Shown here piece by piece: positions 33,886-45,215 of a stretch of 64,000 nt of DNA. The position numbers and the translations under genes are program-made. Source of the DNA: Cryptomeria japonica (Eukaryota > Streptophyta > Pinopsida > Cupressales > Cupressaceae); contig NC_081415.1 of assembly GCF_030272615.1 (NCBI RefSeq), positions 420,910,257 through 420,974,256 on the forward strand, written 5' to 3'. Numbering within the stretch: position 1 is the first letter of the stretch; the number at the start of each line of letters is the position of its first letter. Under the pieces are notes generated by a model, which ran no database searches, had not been told where the DNA came from, and saw only the letters and a list, made by a program, of their open reading frames with translations.

Positions 33886-35385
33886 GTGGATGAGTGTCCT
33901 GAAGTCTCAAGGAAAACCAATGTGGAGAAAAAGGATGAAGATCCTTGCATTTTGTTTTTGGAACCAGAACTTGTGAAACCTGAAACCGGTAAAGAGAATG
34001 TTGTTGTATCAATTCAACCAAAACAAGTAGATTCAGAAGAAGATGATGATAATGAAGAAAATGAACCTAAAGATAATGATCATGTTATTATGAGGTATGT
34101 GAGACTCAATCACAATCTTGAACAAGTTATTGGAGATAAGGATGTTGGAGTGTTAACCAAAAGAAGAATCAGAGAAAATTCTTGCATGATCTCCACTATT
34201 GAGCCTAGAACTGATAAGGAAGCATTTGGTGATGATCATTGGATTAAAGATATGGAGGAGGAGCTTGATCAAATTGAGAAGAACAACACATGGAATCTAG
34301 TACCCCAACCGGTGAATAAAAATGTAATATGTACTAAGTGGATTTTCAAGAACAAGTTGAATGAAGATGGTGTAGTAATTCACAACAAAGCTAGATTGGT
34401 TTGCAAAGGTTATGCACAAGAAGAAGGAGAAGATTATGGTGAGGCTTTTGCACCAGTGGCTAGACTAGAAGGTGTCAGAACTTTACTAGCTTTTGCAGCT
34501 CATAAAAGATTCAAAGTATATCAGATGGATGTGAAATCTGCATTTTTTAATGGAATACTAGAAGAAGAAGTATACATTGAGCAACTAGATGGTTATGCTT
34601 TAAATGATAATAAGGACATGGTATGTAAGTTGCACAAGGCACTATATGGATTAAAGAAAGCACTAAGAGCATGGTATAAAAGGCTTCATTCATACCCGAT
34701 GAAGATAGGATTTCAGAGAACCAGTGAAGATAGTAACATATATCTCAAATCTGAAGGAGATAAGATACTGGTTAGTGAAGTGTTTGTGGATGATATCATA
34801 TTTGGAGGAAATGATGACATGAGCAATGACTTTGCAAATGAAATGAAAAGTGAGTTTGAAATGTCTCTAGTTGGAGAGATAAAAAAATTCATAGGTTTGC
34901 AAATACAACAAATGAAGAGTGGTATTTTCATCACACAGTCTAAGTATGTGAAAGAAGTATTAAAGACATTTGATATGAGTGTCTATAAACCAGTTGGGAC
35001 ACCAATAGTTACAGGTTGTAAGCTATCCAAAGAAGATGAGGCCACATCTGTTGATGAGAAGGAGTACAGGTCAATGATTGGAAAATTGCATTATGTTGTT
35101 CACAGCAGACCAGATATAGCTCATGTAGTTGGTCTAGTTGCTAGATTTCAGAAGAATCCTAAGGAAACACATTTGATAGCAACCAAGAGGATTTTCAGAT
35201 ATTTGAAAGGTACCATTGACTATGGATCATGGTATCTGTATGAAGGAAACTTTGACTTAAAGGTGTACGCAGATGCAGATTGGGCAGGTAATGTTGATGA
35301 CCAAAAAATCACAACCAATGGAGCATTCTTTCTAGGTGGAAGACTTGTTTCATGGAGTAGCAAAAAGCAGAGTTGTATTTCATAG
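33886..35385 (+). pseudogene. Copia-B reverse transcriptase, nearly intact
   Basis: A 499-codon frame holds the Copia RT. Visible blocks in order are [87 protein letters not shown] and the catalytic [11 protein letters not shown] with both Asp. It ends with the beginning of the RNase H domain ([19 protein letters not shown]), where TAG 35383 interrupts. The N-terminal 100 residues are an acidic linker. The enzyme would copy element RNA to DNA; as the neighbouring genes are broken it cannot act alone. Confidence 0.92.
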
Positions 35386-35739
35386 TCTATTGTTGAAGCT
35401 GAGTATGTTGCAACTTATATGAATTATACCTAGGCTATCTAGATGAGGCACATTTTGGAAGGTTTCAAGATGAAGTTTATTGAACCTATAAAGATCTTAT
35501 GTGACAATACCAGTGCCATTAATATTTCAAAGAACCCTGTCTTGCATGCACAAACCAAGCACATTGAATTAAAGTATCATTTATTGAGGGAAAAAGTGCA
35601 GAGTAAAGATCATGTGATCTTAGAGCATGTTTCTACCAAGGAGCAGCTTGCAGATATCTTTACTAAACCTCTGCCTAAGACTACTTTTGAGTATCTTAGA
35701 AGTCAGTTAGGGGTTATACCCCTTCACGAGGTCAATTGA
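35386..35739 (+). pseudogene. Copia-B RNase H, C-terminal part
   Basis: After TAG 35383 the frame continues with SIVEAEYVATY, the usual S-x-x-E-A-E-Y block, is stopped again twice before 35443, and then reads ILCDNTSAINISKNPVLHAQ, TKHIELKYHLLREKV and KEQLADIFTKPLP. These are the Copia RNase H end blocks, with D-N-x-x-A and T-K-H-I. The true stop of the polyprotein is TGA at 35737. Confidence 0.88.
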
Positions 35740-36041
35740 GCATGATGTAGATTACATCAGTCCCAGAGCTACTTGCAGAATTTTACAACAGGATTGGTGT
35801 AGAAGTAGAGTTATTCCACAAGGGGAGCATCAAGTTGCAGATTGTTGATGCTGAACAGTGAGTTTGACATTGTATGTTTACTTTCAATTTGGCGTTGTTG
35901 TCAAAGGGGGAGAAGAACTATTTGATTATGAGGAAAAGAACCAGTGACAAATTGAAGACAAGGAGAGTACATGGTAAAAAGTAAACTAGGATTCCTCTTC
36001 ACAATCACAATGGTATTGATATTTGCATTGCCATCAATGCC

Positions 36042-36053
36042 AAAGGGGGAGAT
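36042..36053 (+). promoter_or_regulatory. Copia-B polypurine tract
   Basis: AAAGGGGGAGAT stands directly before the 3' LTR (36054). A near copy, AAAGGGGGAGAA, lies 139 bp upstream at 35903-35914 and may be a second, upstream tract. Confidence 0.85.
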
Positions 36054-37473
36054 TGTTGGCATTTGCATGAAGATTGCATTAATGATTTGTTATGTTGTCA
36101 TTGATGTCAATCAAACCGGTAATGTTATTGTGATAATGTTGTTTTGTAACTGGTAGGAAGAGCTAAGTGAAAGGAACTGTAACCGGTAGGTAAGTTTATG
36201 GGGTGAACCAGTATTGCTAAGTATTGGAGAGTTAAACCGGTAAACCCTACATATTGTTTTGATAAATCCTAATCGATTAAGTCTGGTAAATTGGTTATAT
36301 TGGTTTATGATCTGATAATGAGTGGTAATGATTATGACACATATGCGTAATGTATGAAGAGAGTTTCAAAGAGTTTTTGGTGCATTGAGTTAATATTTTT
36401 TTGTCTTGGGAATGAGAAAGTATATTGCATGTAAAGCAAAGCACGTGATGAGTTACTGAGCTCGATGAAGCGGTGATCAAGGAGCGGTCGAGGCTTTTTT
36501 GAATGATGTGTAGAGATTGTTATGTAATCCAATGGTCATACTTGAACTAAATTATTTGTAATCACTATGTGAATTAGGTTTTTGTTGTGTTATCAACCTA
36601 ATTGATTTGTTTATAAGGTCAATGAGTTGTTTTAGTTGAAGTGTTGGCAAAGTTGAATTGAGTGTGTGGTTGTTGAACCGGATGATATATCTACAGTTCG
36701 AGTAAAGGCAGATAGGAGCATGAAAAGGATCTAATCAAGCAAGTGAAGTGCTATTCAAACAGATCAACAAACTCCTATTGTTTTCTAACAATTATAACAA
36801 TTAAATCCCTTAATCGGGTAAGCTCTAACAAGCTTGGTGTTATTCAAATCCTCTAACAAGGTGATCCATTAGCCGGGATTCTAAATCCTTTACAAAGGTT
36901 ACTCCTCATAGGGTATTGCTTCTAACAAGTCATTATAGTCAATCCCTTAACCAGATGGTCCCTAATAGGATCTATTCTTAACAAGACTTTTTGTAAAAGC
37001 TTTTAACAGGCTTGGCTCCTAACAGGGCGAACTTCAAAAGAGTTCAGATAGTTATCTCGTGAGTCTCATCTCACCGTGGTTTTTCCCATTTGGGTTTCCA
37101 CATCAAAATATTGCGTCAAGTGGTGAATGTTTTTGTGGTTATGTTGCTATGGTTGAATTGCTTAACTACTTATTTCACTTTGATAAGTTATGTTAACCGA
37201 TAACAATTTGAAATGAACTTTTACTTATTTCAAGTAAAAGTATTTGGATGATTGTGAGTTTCAAGTTGTTTACTATTATCTGTTGTAACAATCAACCTGT
37301 TTATCTTGACAGTTTTATCTTGACAGAGATATTGCATTTATAGTTCTAAGATTACTTGAGAGGTTATTTATAAGAAAGGTGAAAGTTTATCAGTTTTTCT
37401 ATCTACAGATTCACCCCCCACCCCCCCCCCTCTTAGTAGTTGACTAGATCCTTGTTCTTTCATCATACCATCA
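36054..37473 (+). repeat. Copia-B 3' LTR
   Basis: It starts TGTTGGCATTTGCATG and ends ACCATCA; the target duplication GACAT follows at 37474-37478. Near its end lies a C run (six Cs, A, ten Cs, 37414-37430). It is free of the solo LTR present in the 5' copy. Confidence 0.94.
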
Positions 37474-37478
37474 GACAT
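37474..37478. repeat. Target site duplication GACAT, right copy (Copia-B)
   Basis: Exact repeat of 29274-29278. Confidence 0.93.
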
Positions 37479-38990
37479 GGGTTGGATCTAGAAACCTTTC
37501 AAAGCCAAAAATAGTTAAAAGAGGATTGGGAAGAATTATGTAAGAGGGAAGAAGAGTGTTGGAAGTAGAAATCCCAAGAAATATGGCTTAGAGGAGATAA
37601 GAATACAAAATTCTTCCATATGTCAGCAAAACATAAGTGAGAAGCAAGTACAATATTCACTATCTAGGACTCTAACACGAGTGCATTAATCTCAAATGCT
37701 CAAGATATCCAAGATGAAGGGGTTAGATTTTTCCAAAATCTTCTCAACCCTCCTCCCTCCGCTCCCCCCCTAGCAGAGCAAGAATATGAGGTATTAGATG
37801 CAATTACCACCTTCATATCTCCACGGGATAACCAAGCATTGATGGCTCCATTCACCCCGTTGGAATTGCAAAAGGTTGTCTTCTCCCTCCCTTCAGATAA
37901 AGCCTTAGGGCCTGATGGGTTCACTGCACTTTTTTCCAGCAATGTTGGGACTTTATCTGTCGTGACCTTTTGGCAGCCTTGGAAGAGTGAAGAAAAAGTG
38001 CCTCTATCCTTAAAATTTTTAATGTAACTAATATTGCCATTATTCGTAAGGTAGAGGAACCTAAGACATTTGCCGACTTCAGGCCAATTTCACAATGCAA
38101 CACAATATACAAATATTTTACAAAGGCCATTTATTTGAGACTTCAACACATAATTACCAAAATTGTCTCCCTAGAACAAGGTGGATTTGTACTAGGGAGA
38201 GAGACCATGGAAGGAACACTTTTTGCACATGAAGTTCTTCATTCCAACAATGAACATCAAACATCTGCCTTTGTAATCAAGTTGGACATGATGAAAGCTT
38301 ACGATAAAATTAAATGGTCTTTTCTTTACAAAGTTCTCCAAAAGTTTGGATTTGTTGACAAATGGTGCAAGTGGATTAAAGCATACATTTCTGGTGCCTT
38401 TTTTTGGTCATTATAAATAGGGTCCCAGCTAGTTTTTTTCCATCTTCTCAAGGGGTTAGGCAAGGAGATCCATTGTCCCCAACCTTATTCATCATCATGG
38501 TAGAAGCATTCAATCAGATAATTTCTCTTAGGCATGAGCAGGGGCTTTGGCAAGGAACAACTATAACGGGCACCTCCATATCAGTCACTCAATCCTTGTT
38601 TGCAGATGACACTCTCCTATTTGGCAAAGAAAATGTTAAAGAAGCTAAGAAAATTAAGTCAACCCTAGACCTATATACTTTAGTTTCAGGTCAAAAGATT
38701 AATTCACAAAAGTCCAAGATCTTTTTATTTAATGTTAATGTTGTGATATCAAAGAGGATTGTCAAGATTTTGTGATTCTCATTGGAAGGACTTCCTTCTA
38801 CTTATCTCGATGTTCCTTACTTTGTGGGCTCTTATAAGGCTAATCATTGGAAAAATATCATTGACAAAATTAAAAGTAGGGTTTCAGCATGGAAAGCTAG
38901 GTGGTTGTCTCTTTCAGGAGGAATATTGCTTCTGAAAATTGTTCTTACTGCCATTCCTAATTACTACATTTAAGTGTTGAAAGCCCCCTC
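37479..38990 (+). pseudogene. LINE-1 ORF2, reverse transcriptase part
   Basis: ORF2 resumes after Copia-B. RT blocks are spread over three frames: LPSDKALGPDGFTALF (37880-37930), RPISQCN-like (38083), QGGFVLGRETMEGT and FVIKLDMMKAYDKIKW (38175-38318), GVRQGDPLSPTLFIIM (38453-38500), and the catalytic LFADDTLLFG (38600-38630) with both Asp kept. Then comes STYLDVPYFVGSYK, the usual YLGxP region. Frameshifts occur near 38020-38130 and 38405. In an intact LINE this domain primes DNA synthesis at the nicked target. Confidence 0.88.
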
Positions 38991-38999
38991 TTTTGTTGT

Positions 39000-40260
39000 C
39001 CAACAAATTGAGAAATTAATCAGAGAATTCTTATGGAAAGGAAACACGAATGAATAAAAAAAGATTCATTTGATCTCCTTAAAAAACATCTCCCTTACCA
39101 AAGATGTGGGCAGGGTAGGAATGCATGATTTATCAATAAGAAACAAAACATCTGGGGGAAAACTCATTTAGCAAATGTATAGTCAACCTCAAAAAAAGTG
39201 GTGCAAAATTATGCAAGAAAAGTATCTTGATTCGCCTAACCCACTTAGGATTATTACAATCTTGGATCCACCTAAGGGATTAACAATATGGAATTTCATG
39301 ATCTCATCCAGAGAGGTGATATCTAACTATGTCTCCTGGGAAGTGCATAATGGGGAGAGCATTCATTTCTGGGAAGACTCCTGGAATGGTCTCCTACCCT
39401 TAAGCCAAAATGAGGAACTGAAAGAGGTAATGCAATTGACAATTAGTTGTTGGGGCTCTAAACTCATTAACTATGTTAGTGCAGTAGAACTTTTCTCGGG
39501 AAAGGTCATCTGGAAAGAAGTATCAACTTTTCCTATAGCTGCAGATCTCAAATCTATGTTCCATGATCACTTTTGAATAGGGTAGTCTATTTATCAAGGA
39601 TAAGGACAAGTTAATATGGGCTCCTTCAAAGGATTTCTCATACACAATCAAGACGAGATATAGAGCAGTTCAACAAATTCAAAACCAAAATCTCAAACAT
39701 AAAGCATTCTTTTTTTGCTGGAATAGTGTTGTCTTACCTAAGGCGGGTTGTTTTGCATGGCTGACATTGCATAGGAAGATATTGACTAGTGATAAATAGG
39801 AGAAACTGTAAATTGTCCAATCTTTCCGATGTGTATTATGCAATGAAGACATTGAGATAGTTGACCATTTGCTTCTAAAGTGCTCTTTTGCTCAACAATG
39901 TTGGATTCAATACCATTGCCATTCACACTTTTGGATTTGTTTCAGTCTTGGCCAACGCTTTTTCCCACTTCAATGTTTGCATGTATATGGAGATGTGCCC
40001 CTACAATAGTAATATGGTCTATCTGGTGGGAAAGAAATAAATGAATTTTTAGACAGAACACCTCCCCGTTTCATGAAGTTTTGGATGGAATAGAGAAGTC
40101 TATATCAGAAGTAGCCAATGCCTTCATCCACAAAAGCATTAAGAGTAATGTCCTCTTCTCTTCCTGGGATGGATCAATGATTAGGAATTGGCATCGATTG
40201 GTTGCTCCATCTCTCCCTTCTTGTAACAATCATAGTCATCAATCTATTGACAGAGAAAAT
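39000..40260 (+). pseudogene. LINE-1 ORF2, zinc-binding (zf-RVT) region
   Basis: Between RT and RNase H the frames read IREFLWKGN near 39025, KWCKIMQEKYL (39193), and a Cys/His-rich piece near 39830-39890 (RCVLCNEDIEIVDHLLLKCSF), the zf-RVT pattern CxxC...DHLxxxC typical of plant LINEs. Several stops break it. Confidence 0.75.
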
Positions 40261-40290
40261 GTCAAATGACAGCCACCACCCATTGGTTAT

Positions 40291-40725
40291 ATGAAGATAA
40301 ACTTCAATGGTTCCTCAAGAGGTAACCCGGGTAAGTCGGGTATTGGTGTTTGCATTAGGGATCATTCAGGCAAGTTGTTAGCTTTCAAAACCTCTTCTAT
40401 TCCCCCTAGCACAAACAATGTTGCAGAAGCATATGCTCTCTTGACTAGCTTATCATTAGCCAAAAAAATGGGCCTTTCAAAAATTCATATCGAAGGAGAC
40501 TCAAGTGTTATTATTAATGCCTGCATCAAGAAAACATTGTCGAATTGTAAAATAGAATACATTTTAAAACAAATATAGTCTCTCATTGATACATTTCATG
40601 ATCACTTAATTTCTCATACTTTGAGAGAGGGAAATAAAGCAGTGGATTTTTTAGCAAACTTGGGATGCGATGACATTAATTTAGATTCAATCAGATTGGG
40701 GCTTAGTTTGGCAGATTTTCCTTAG
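40291..40725 (+). pseudogene. LINE-1 ORF2, RNase H domain
   Basis: The frame reads MKINFNGSSRGNPGKSGIGV, then NVAEAYALLTSL, IHIEGDSSVIINA and HTLREGNKAVDFLANLG. This is the plant LINE RNase H fold. The first catalytic Asp (usual F-D-G) is Asn here (FNG), and E-A-x-A and the D of EGDS are kept. TAG 40576 interrupts it; the end is near 40722. Confidence 0.85.
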
Positions 40726-41171
40726 CTAGCGAAGATAATCATTAATGAACAAACTTGAGGTCGCACATATGCACATCAATCTTTAATGATCACTCAGAGT
40801 TTTTTGCACGAGCAAGGCATGGTAGTCGAAGTATAAGGCCAGATGTATATATTGTCATTCACTCAAATGGACAGCTAGTCATGACAATTAAAGGATTTTT
40901 TCTCCCATTTTCTCTAATTATTAACAACATTCACTTTATTTTGTACTTCGCATGTGTATATTGTTATGTGTTGGAGGCTGAGCGCATGCTACATGAATTC
41001 TAGTGGTGTGTTTCTTCTTTTAAAATTCCACACATATCATTCTTTCTATGCACATTATCCAAGTTAAATTTTGATTATCGTGCTCGAGAACCCTTTGTAA
41101 TACACTCGTTGAACTTGATTTCGTCTTCCTTTGGATCCTGCGACTTGTATTTCAGTGAATTCCTTTCAACT

Positions 41172-41850
41172 ATGGACTATCAACCTAGAAATTATAGAGT
41201 TTTCTTGCAGGTTGAAGACTAGGAAATACCTTTTGAAGATCATATTTTTGACTCTTAGCTCGGTCAGGGTTTTAACGTTCGCTGTCAACATTGTAGAAGA
41301 TGTGTGAAGAAAATTATTGGTGAAGAAGTGTTGTACCCTAAGGAGAAAACAATCATATTTCCATCACAGCTAGTCTCCATTTTCCTGTCTAGCCCCTTGG
41401 ACTTACTTCAATCTTGGAGCAGTTTACAAAGTATTGCAAGAAAGGTCATGAAATCCAAGTTCACATTCGGTAATAAATTACTTTTAGCGGTTCAGAAATA
41501 TGATCTTTGGAATGGTAAAGCAAATATTGGTGGTCTCTTATCGAGACATTACTTGCAGAGTCGAGATGACTTTATCATCACATATGACAGTATTAAGCAC
41601 TCGTTGGACTTACTTTTAGTTAGACCATTCAACAAGCAGCTCAGAATATGGGTAGAGCTCTTGATTCTAAGACAAGAAGTAGGATTTATTCAAAGCTTCA
41701 TGCTCTCCTTGCAATCATGGGGCATGACCACAATGTCCCTAGCCCGTTGACAATTCCAAGTCCAAATACTCACACTTGGCTGCAAAGTAACACCAATCAC
41801 CTAGGTTTACCCGAAAGGCAATCTTTGTCTCAATTCACTCCGGTTTCATG
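41172..41850 (+). pseudogene. LINE-1 third coding segment, function unknown
   Basis: From ATG 41172 the frame reads MDYQPRNYRVFLQVED, TAG (41220), EIPFEDHIFDS, TAG (41256), then VRCQHCRRCVKKIIGEE and 130 more residues. A frame change near 41650 leads to a tail ending at TGA 41848 (MGRALDSKTRSRIYSKLHA). About 225 codons are involved. The CxxCxxC cluster is the only motif seen. It lies inside the LINE target duplication, downstream of RNase H, so it moved with the element. I do not recognise the family. The two early stops are TAG, each one transition from CAG. Confidence 0.5.
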
Positions 41851-42247
41851 ACAGTTGAATTTGGAAATCCCTATTCTCCACTTTCAGAACCTGAGCTTGA
41901 ATGAAGCTAGTGAAGAATCATGCACACAACCTATGGAAGAATAGTTGCCCTAGGCTCCAAATTTTGCTTCAGGCTCTACAATTTTGATACTGGCTCTTCT
42001 TGGCATTGATGGGTCATGATAGTTTGTGAAGATTTAGATGGTTATGCAAGCAATATCATTCAAGTTTATGCATATTTCGCTCAGTTTTGCTTTAGATATT
42101 ATGGCCCTTATTACATAGTGCTCTTCGAAGGTCACACTACTCTATTTTTGTTGCAGGCTTTCCTCCATCCCAATAATCTTTGTGTTGCTAATCCTTCCTT
42201 TTGATTGGGTCCTCTTCGAAAGATTAAGTGCCCTATTTTTTGTTGCC

Positions 42248-42401
42248 AGTATAGCCTAACCAGTATAGCCCAACTGGTATAGTCCAACCGATATAGCCTA
42301 ACCGATATAGCCCAACCAATATAGCCCAAACGGTATAGCCTAACCGATTTACCCCAACCGGTATAGCCTAACCGGTTTACCCCAGCCGGTATAGCCTAAT
42401 C
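42248..42401 (+). repeat. 14-bp minisatellite, about 11 units
   Basis: Units of the form (G/A)(G/A)TATAGCC(T/C)AACC run head to tail from 42248 to 42401, some altered to GGTTTACCCCAGCC. They lie in the LINE-1 3' region. Confidence 0.85.
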
Positions 42402-42782
42402 AGTAGCAGAGTCAGGTATATAGTTAATCGGTAAACGGGACAACAAACCGACAAACAAGAATAGTGTGATGCTCAAGCGACCGGTGAGGATGATAGGCGA
42501 AGAGTTAGATGTTGCGGTTTGGAACATATGTTTATGACATTGGCATGAGTTCATGACTGTAACCACATCAACATTTTCGATGTATGTAGCAAGTTTTGAT
42601 TTACCTATTTTACATACATGTAATTGGGGGGTGGCGGTGGGGGGTGCTTTGTCTTTTCTATCATTATGTTATTTGTATTTTTGGGCTAGGAATGGAGGTT
42701 TTCTTGCTTGTTCTTTCCTCCAGGAGCCCTTGAACAAATTTTATTGATATTAATAATATATTAGTGGCTTGCCACTTTCGCC

Positions 42783-42811
42783 AAAAAAAAGAAAAAAAGT
42801 TGTGGGTTTGT
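42783..42811 (+). repeat. LINE-1 A-rich tail and right target duplication
   Basis: AAAAAAAAGAAAAAAA (42783-42798) ends the element, followed by TGTGGGTTTGT (42801-42811), which repeats 25747-25757 with one mismatch. Confidence 0.8.
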
Positions 42812-43107
42812 AGGAATCACTAAATTAGCTTAATTAATTATGAATTAGTTTAGCTTATGAGGATTAGGAATAAAGTTGGAATATTCCTTACAGGTGAGCT
42901 TGACTTATTAAAATAAATCAAACTTTAGAATAAAAGAGACATGTATAATTAATTAATAAATTAATTATATATGTGGAAGAGAATAATCAATTAAATGTAA
43001 TTTAATTAATTTAGGAGAATAATAGGTTAATACGTGATTAATTAAATTAATCAAGGGATAAGGGAAAATTAATTAAATATTTATTTAATCAATTTTATGT
43101 GTCTATA
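42801..43107 (-). repeat. Gypsy-A 5' LTR, outer part
   Basis: The sequence matches 18232-18527 closely and ends GTGTCTATA at 43107, where the left copy has GTGTCTACA, so the terminal dinucleotide has mutated. It completes the LTR begun at 25590. Confidence 0.85.
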
Positions 43108-45190
43108 GTTTGAAATGATTTGGATCCTAGTTGACAGATTCTAATTATCCCCGGAGGCATTGGTATTAACGGTCAGATGTGAGTTTGGAACAGGACAAAT
43201 GTGAAATAGGAGACTGACAAATGCAGGATACTAACTGGGCAAATGTAGAACTCCAATAGGACAAATGCAAAATAGAGAACGAGCGAATGCAGAATGAGAA
43301 CATGTCAAATGTGAAACAAGGTATGGCTAGATACAAAATTATGAGATTTTGTTGCAATTTAGGCAATGTTTTGATCTGTTTCTGTGTCAATTAGTGAAAA
43401 TTAGATAGTCAAAAAATAATATAGGCAGTATGGCTAGTGGAATTTTTTGAGAACTCTGAAAAATCAGAGTTATGCGTGAAAGGGCCTAGATCAACCGAAT
43501 ATGGACTGACTCTACTAGCACATCAAAGTTTTTATAGACACTCAGAAGACAAATACATGTGTACTCAAGATACAAAGGAAACCATCTGATGGGGCCTCTA
43601 CAATAGAATACCTCAAGCAAAAGGGACAGATAGAGATTATGGTGACATTGGTTCCCCCACCACGACACTCATTTCTTAGGTACACCAAATTCTCTTACCC
43701 TGAAGATCTGGAGATCTTATAATAATATACATTGGGATTCTTATCTCATTTTGAAGGGTACATGAGAGGTATCTACGGGTTACGATCCACACTCCTTGAA
43801 CCATCAAATGTAAGGATGTTTGGCCTCTAAGAACACAAGTTTTAGTTAGAATCCAGGGTTGCTAGCACTCTGCATGCACCAAGATAACCGTACTCGAGAT
43901 GTGAAACCCCTTTCGGATTAGCAAGAATGGAAGGAGCTAATACTGCAGGGCTTGACTTTTGTCGCACCCTTATTTGTATAGCGGGCTGGATTAAAGTCTC
44001 GCTTGGGTCATTCCCTCTCACCCACCTATTGCATCAAGAGACACATCCTCTACTGGGGTTAAACAAAAATGATCTTAAGGCTCCAAAAACAACAAACAAA
44101 AGTTAATTTTATTGCACCAATGGAAGTGTTTTCTATTCATGTAGACAATCACTTAAGCTACCTCTACAAACACAAGTGATTAGTAGTTTGGTGGATTTTT
44201 TTGGTCCTCGACTTATGAGTGCCACGCGCTAAAGATCAAATGTTAGTAACACAAAAAATCTAATCACGTGACAAAAAAAAGGGAATTGAAAACTAACATG
44301 AAATAAAATTAAAGAAAATAAAATTCGGGATTTTACCTTCAAAATTTACCACATGGATGTGTTTCTAATTGTTGCACCTGTGGTACCTAGTCATAAAATA
44401 TTCGATTTTTTTGTCATATTTTCAACCCAAAAAATAAAATTACAAAGAAGATACCCCTGATGAATTTTTGAGATCTTTCCAAAAATGTAAGAATTTTAGA
44501 AAAAGACCTTAATTTGCACCCTTGAGAGTAGATTAAAAAAAATATGAATTTTCAAAGATCTAACTTTACGCTAATTATTTCACATAAAAATCAAAAGTGT
44601 AAGGAAAATACCCCTTGAAAAATTTCAAGAGCTTTCAAAAAATGTAAGTTTTAGAAAAAGCTCCAATTTGTGCCCATAATTTAGAATTTATTGAAAAAAT
44701 TAAAACTATCATATCTCGCTCAAATTTGATGCTACAAGGCTAATTTTTGGACCGTAAACATGTTTTAGGATCCTTAATCATCAGTACAAAAATCTCCAAA
44801 AAATTCGTTTATTTATGTCAAAAATTTAAGATATATGAAAATATTAATGCTACCATATCTCACACAAAAATGAGGATATAAGGCTAGTTATTGGGCTATA
44901 GGCTCCTGAGATGATTCTTAACCTACAACTAAAAAATCATGGATGAATTCGCAACCATTTGGGAGATATGATGAATTATTTGGAAACCTTGCAGTCTTGC
45001 CCATAATTTGATCTGGAAAACGTTAGTCTTGAAATTTTTGAATAAAACAACCAATTAAAGTCAGAAAACCTTTACAAATGGATTAAAAAATTATGGATTC
45101 ACTTCAAGTTTACCAAATGTTGTATGCTTGAAATCATCACCGTTAATAAAAAATCTAATAGGTAACCACCAAACCTATCTAATTAACAGA
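43108..45190 (-). other. Probable leader of an older minus-strand Gypsy (Gypsy-B)
   Basis: No gene is seen. 43180-43320 has repeated (G/A)ACAAATG(T/C) words. 43730-44060 resembles the less AT-rich leader part of the complete Gypsy at 5230-5800 in style only. 44400-45000 is AT-rich and holds repeated blocks (ATATCTC(G/A)C, AAGGCTA(A/G)TT) about 150 bp apart. With the LTR at 53139-53983 on the same strand, the simplest reading is an LTR-plus-leader piece split by LINE-2. Confidence 0.4.
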
Positions 45191-45215
45191 CTTCAAAATA
45201 CAAATAATAAGAGAA

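Larger units (their letters stand above)
29279..37473 (+). mobile_element. Copia-B: complete Ty1/Copia retrotransposon
   Basis: Two related LTRs (29279-31557, carrying an insertion, and 36054-37473) enclose a primer site, gag, protease, integrase, RT, RNase H and a polypurine tract, in Copia order. It is flanked by GACAT on both sides and lies inside LINE-1 ORF2. The long RT frame (499 codons) is nearly intact, but gag, protease and integrase hold stops and frameshifts. The two LTRs differ by about a dozen bases in their first 200, mostly transitions, which argues against a very recent insertion. Confidence 0.95.
25758..42800 (+). mobile_element. LINE-1: L1-type non-LTR retrotransposon with nested Copia-B
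   Basis: The order is ORF1, ORF2 with endonuclease, reverse transcriptase, zinc finger-like region and RNase H, a third coding segment, a minisatellite, and an A-rich tail at 42783-42798. The element lies between a near-perfect 11-bp target duplication. Removing Copia-B (29279-37473 plus one TSD) leaves about 8.8 kb, somewhat long for a plant L1 because of the 2-kb part after RNase H. All frames are disrupted, more heavily than in LINE-2, so this copy looks older. Confidence 0.88.

Noticed and set aside
43108-43400. Repeated GACAAATG words as a possible CRISPR-like or satellite array
   Set aside because: Spacing is irregular and the words are too short; plant nuclear context makes CRISPR implausible.
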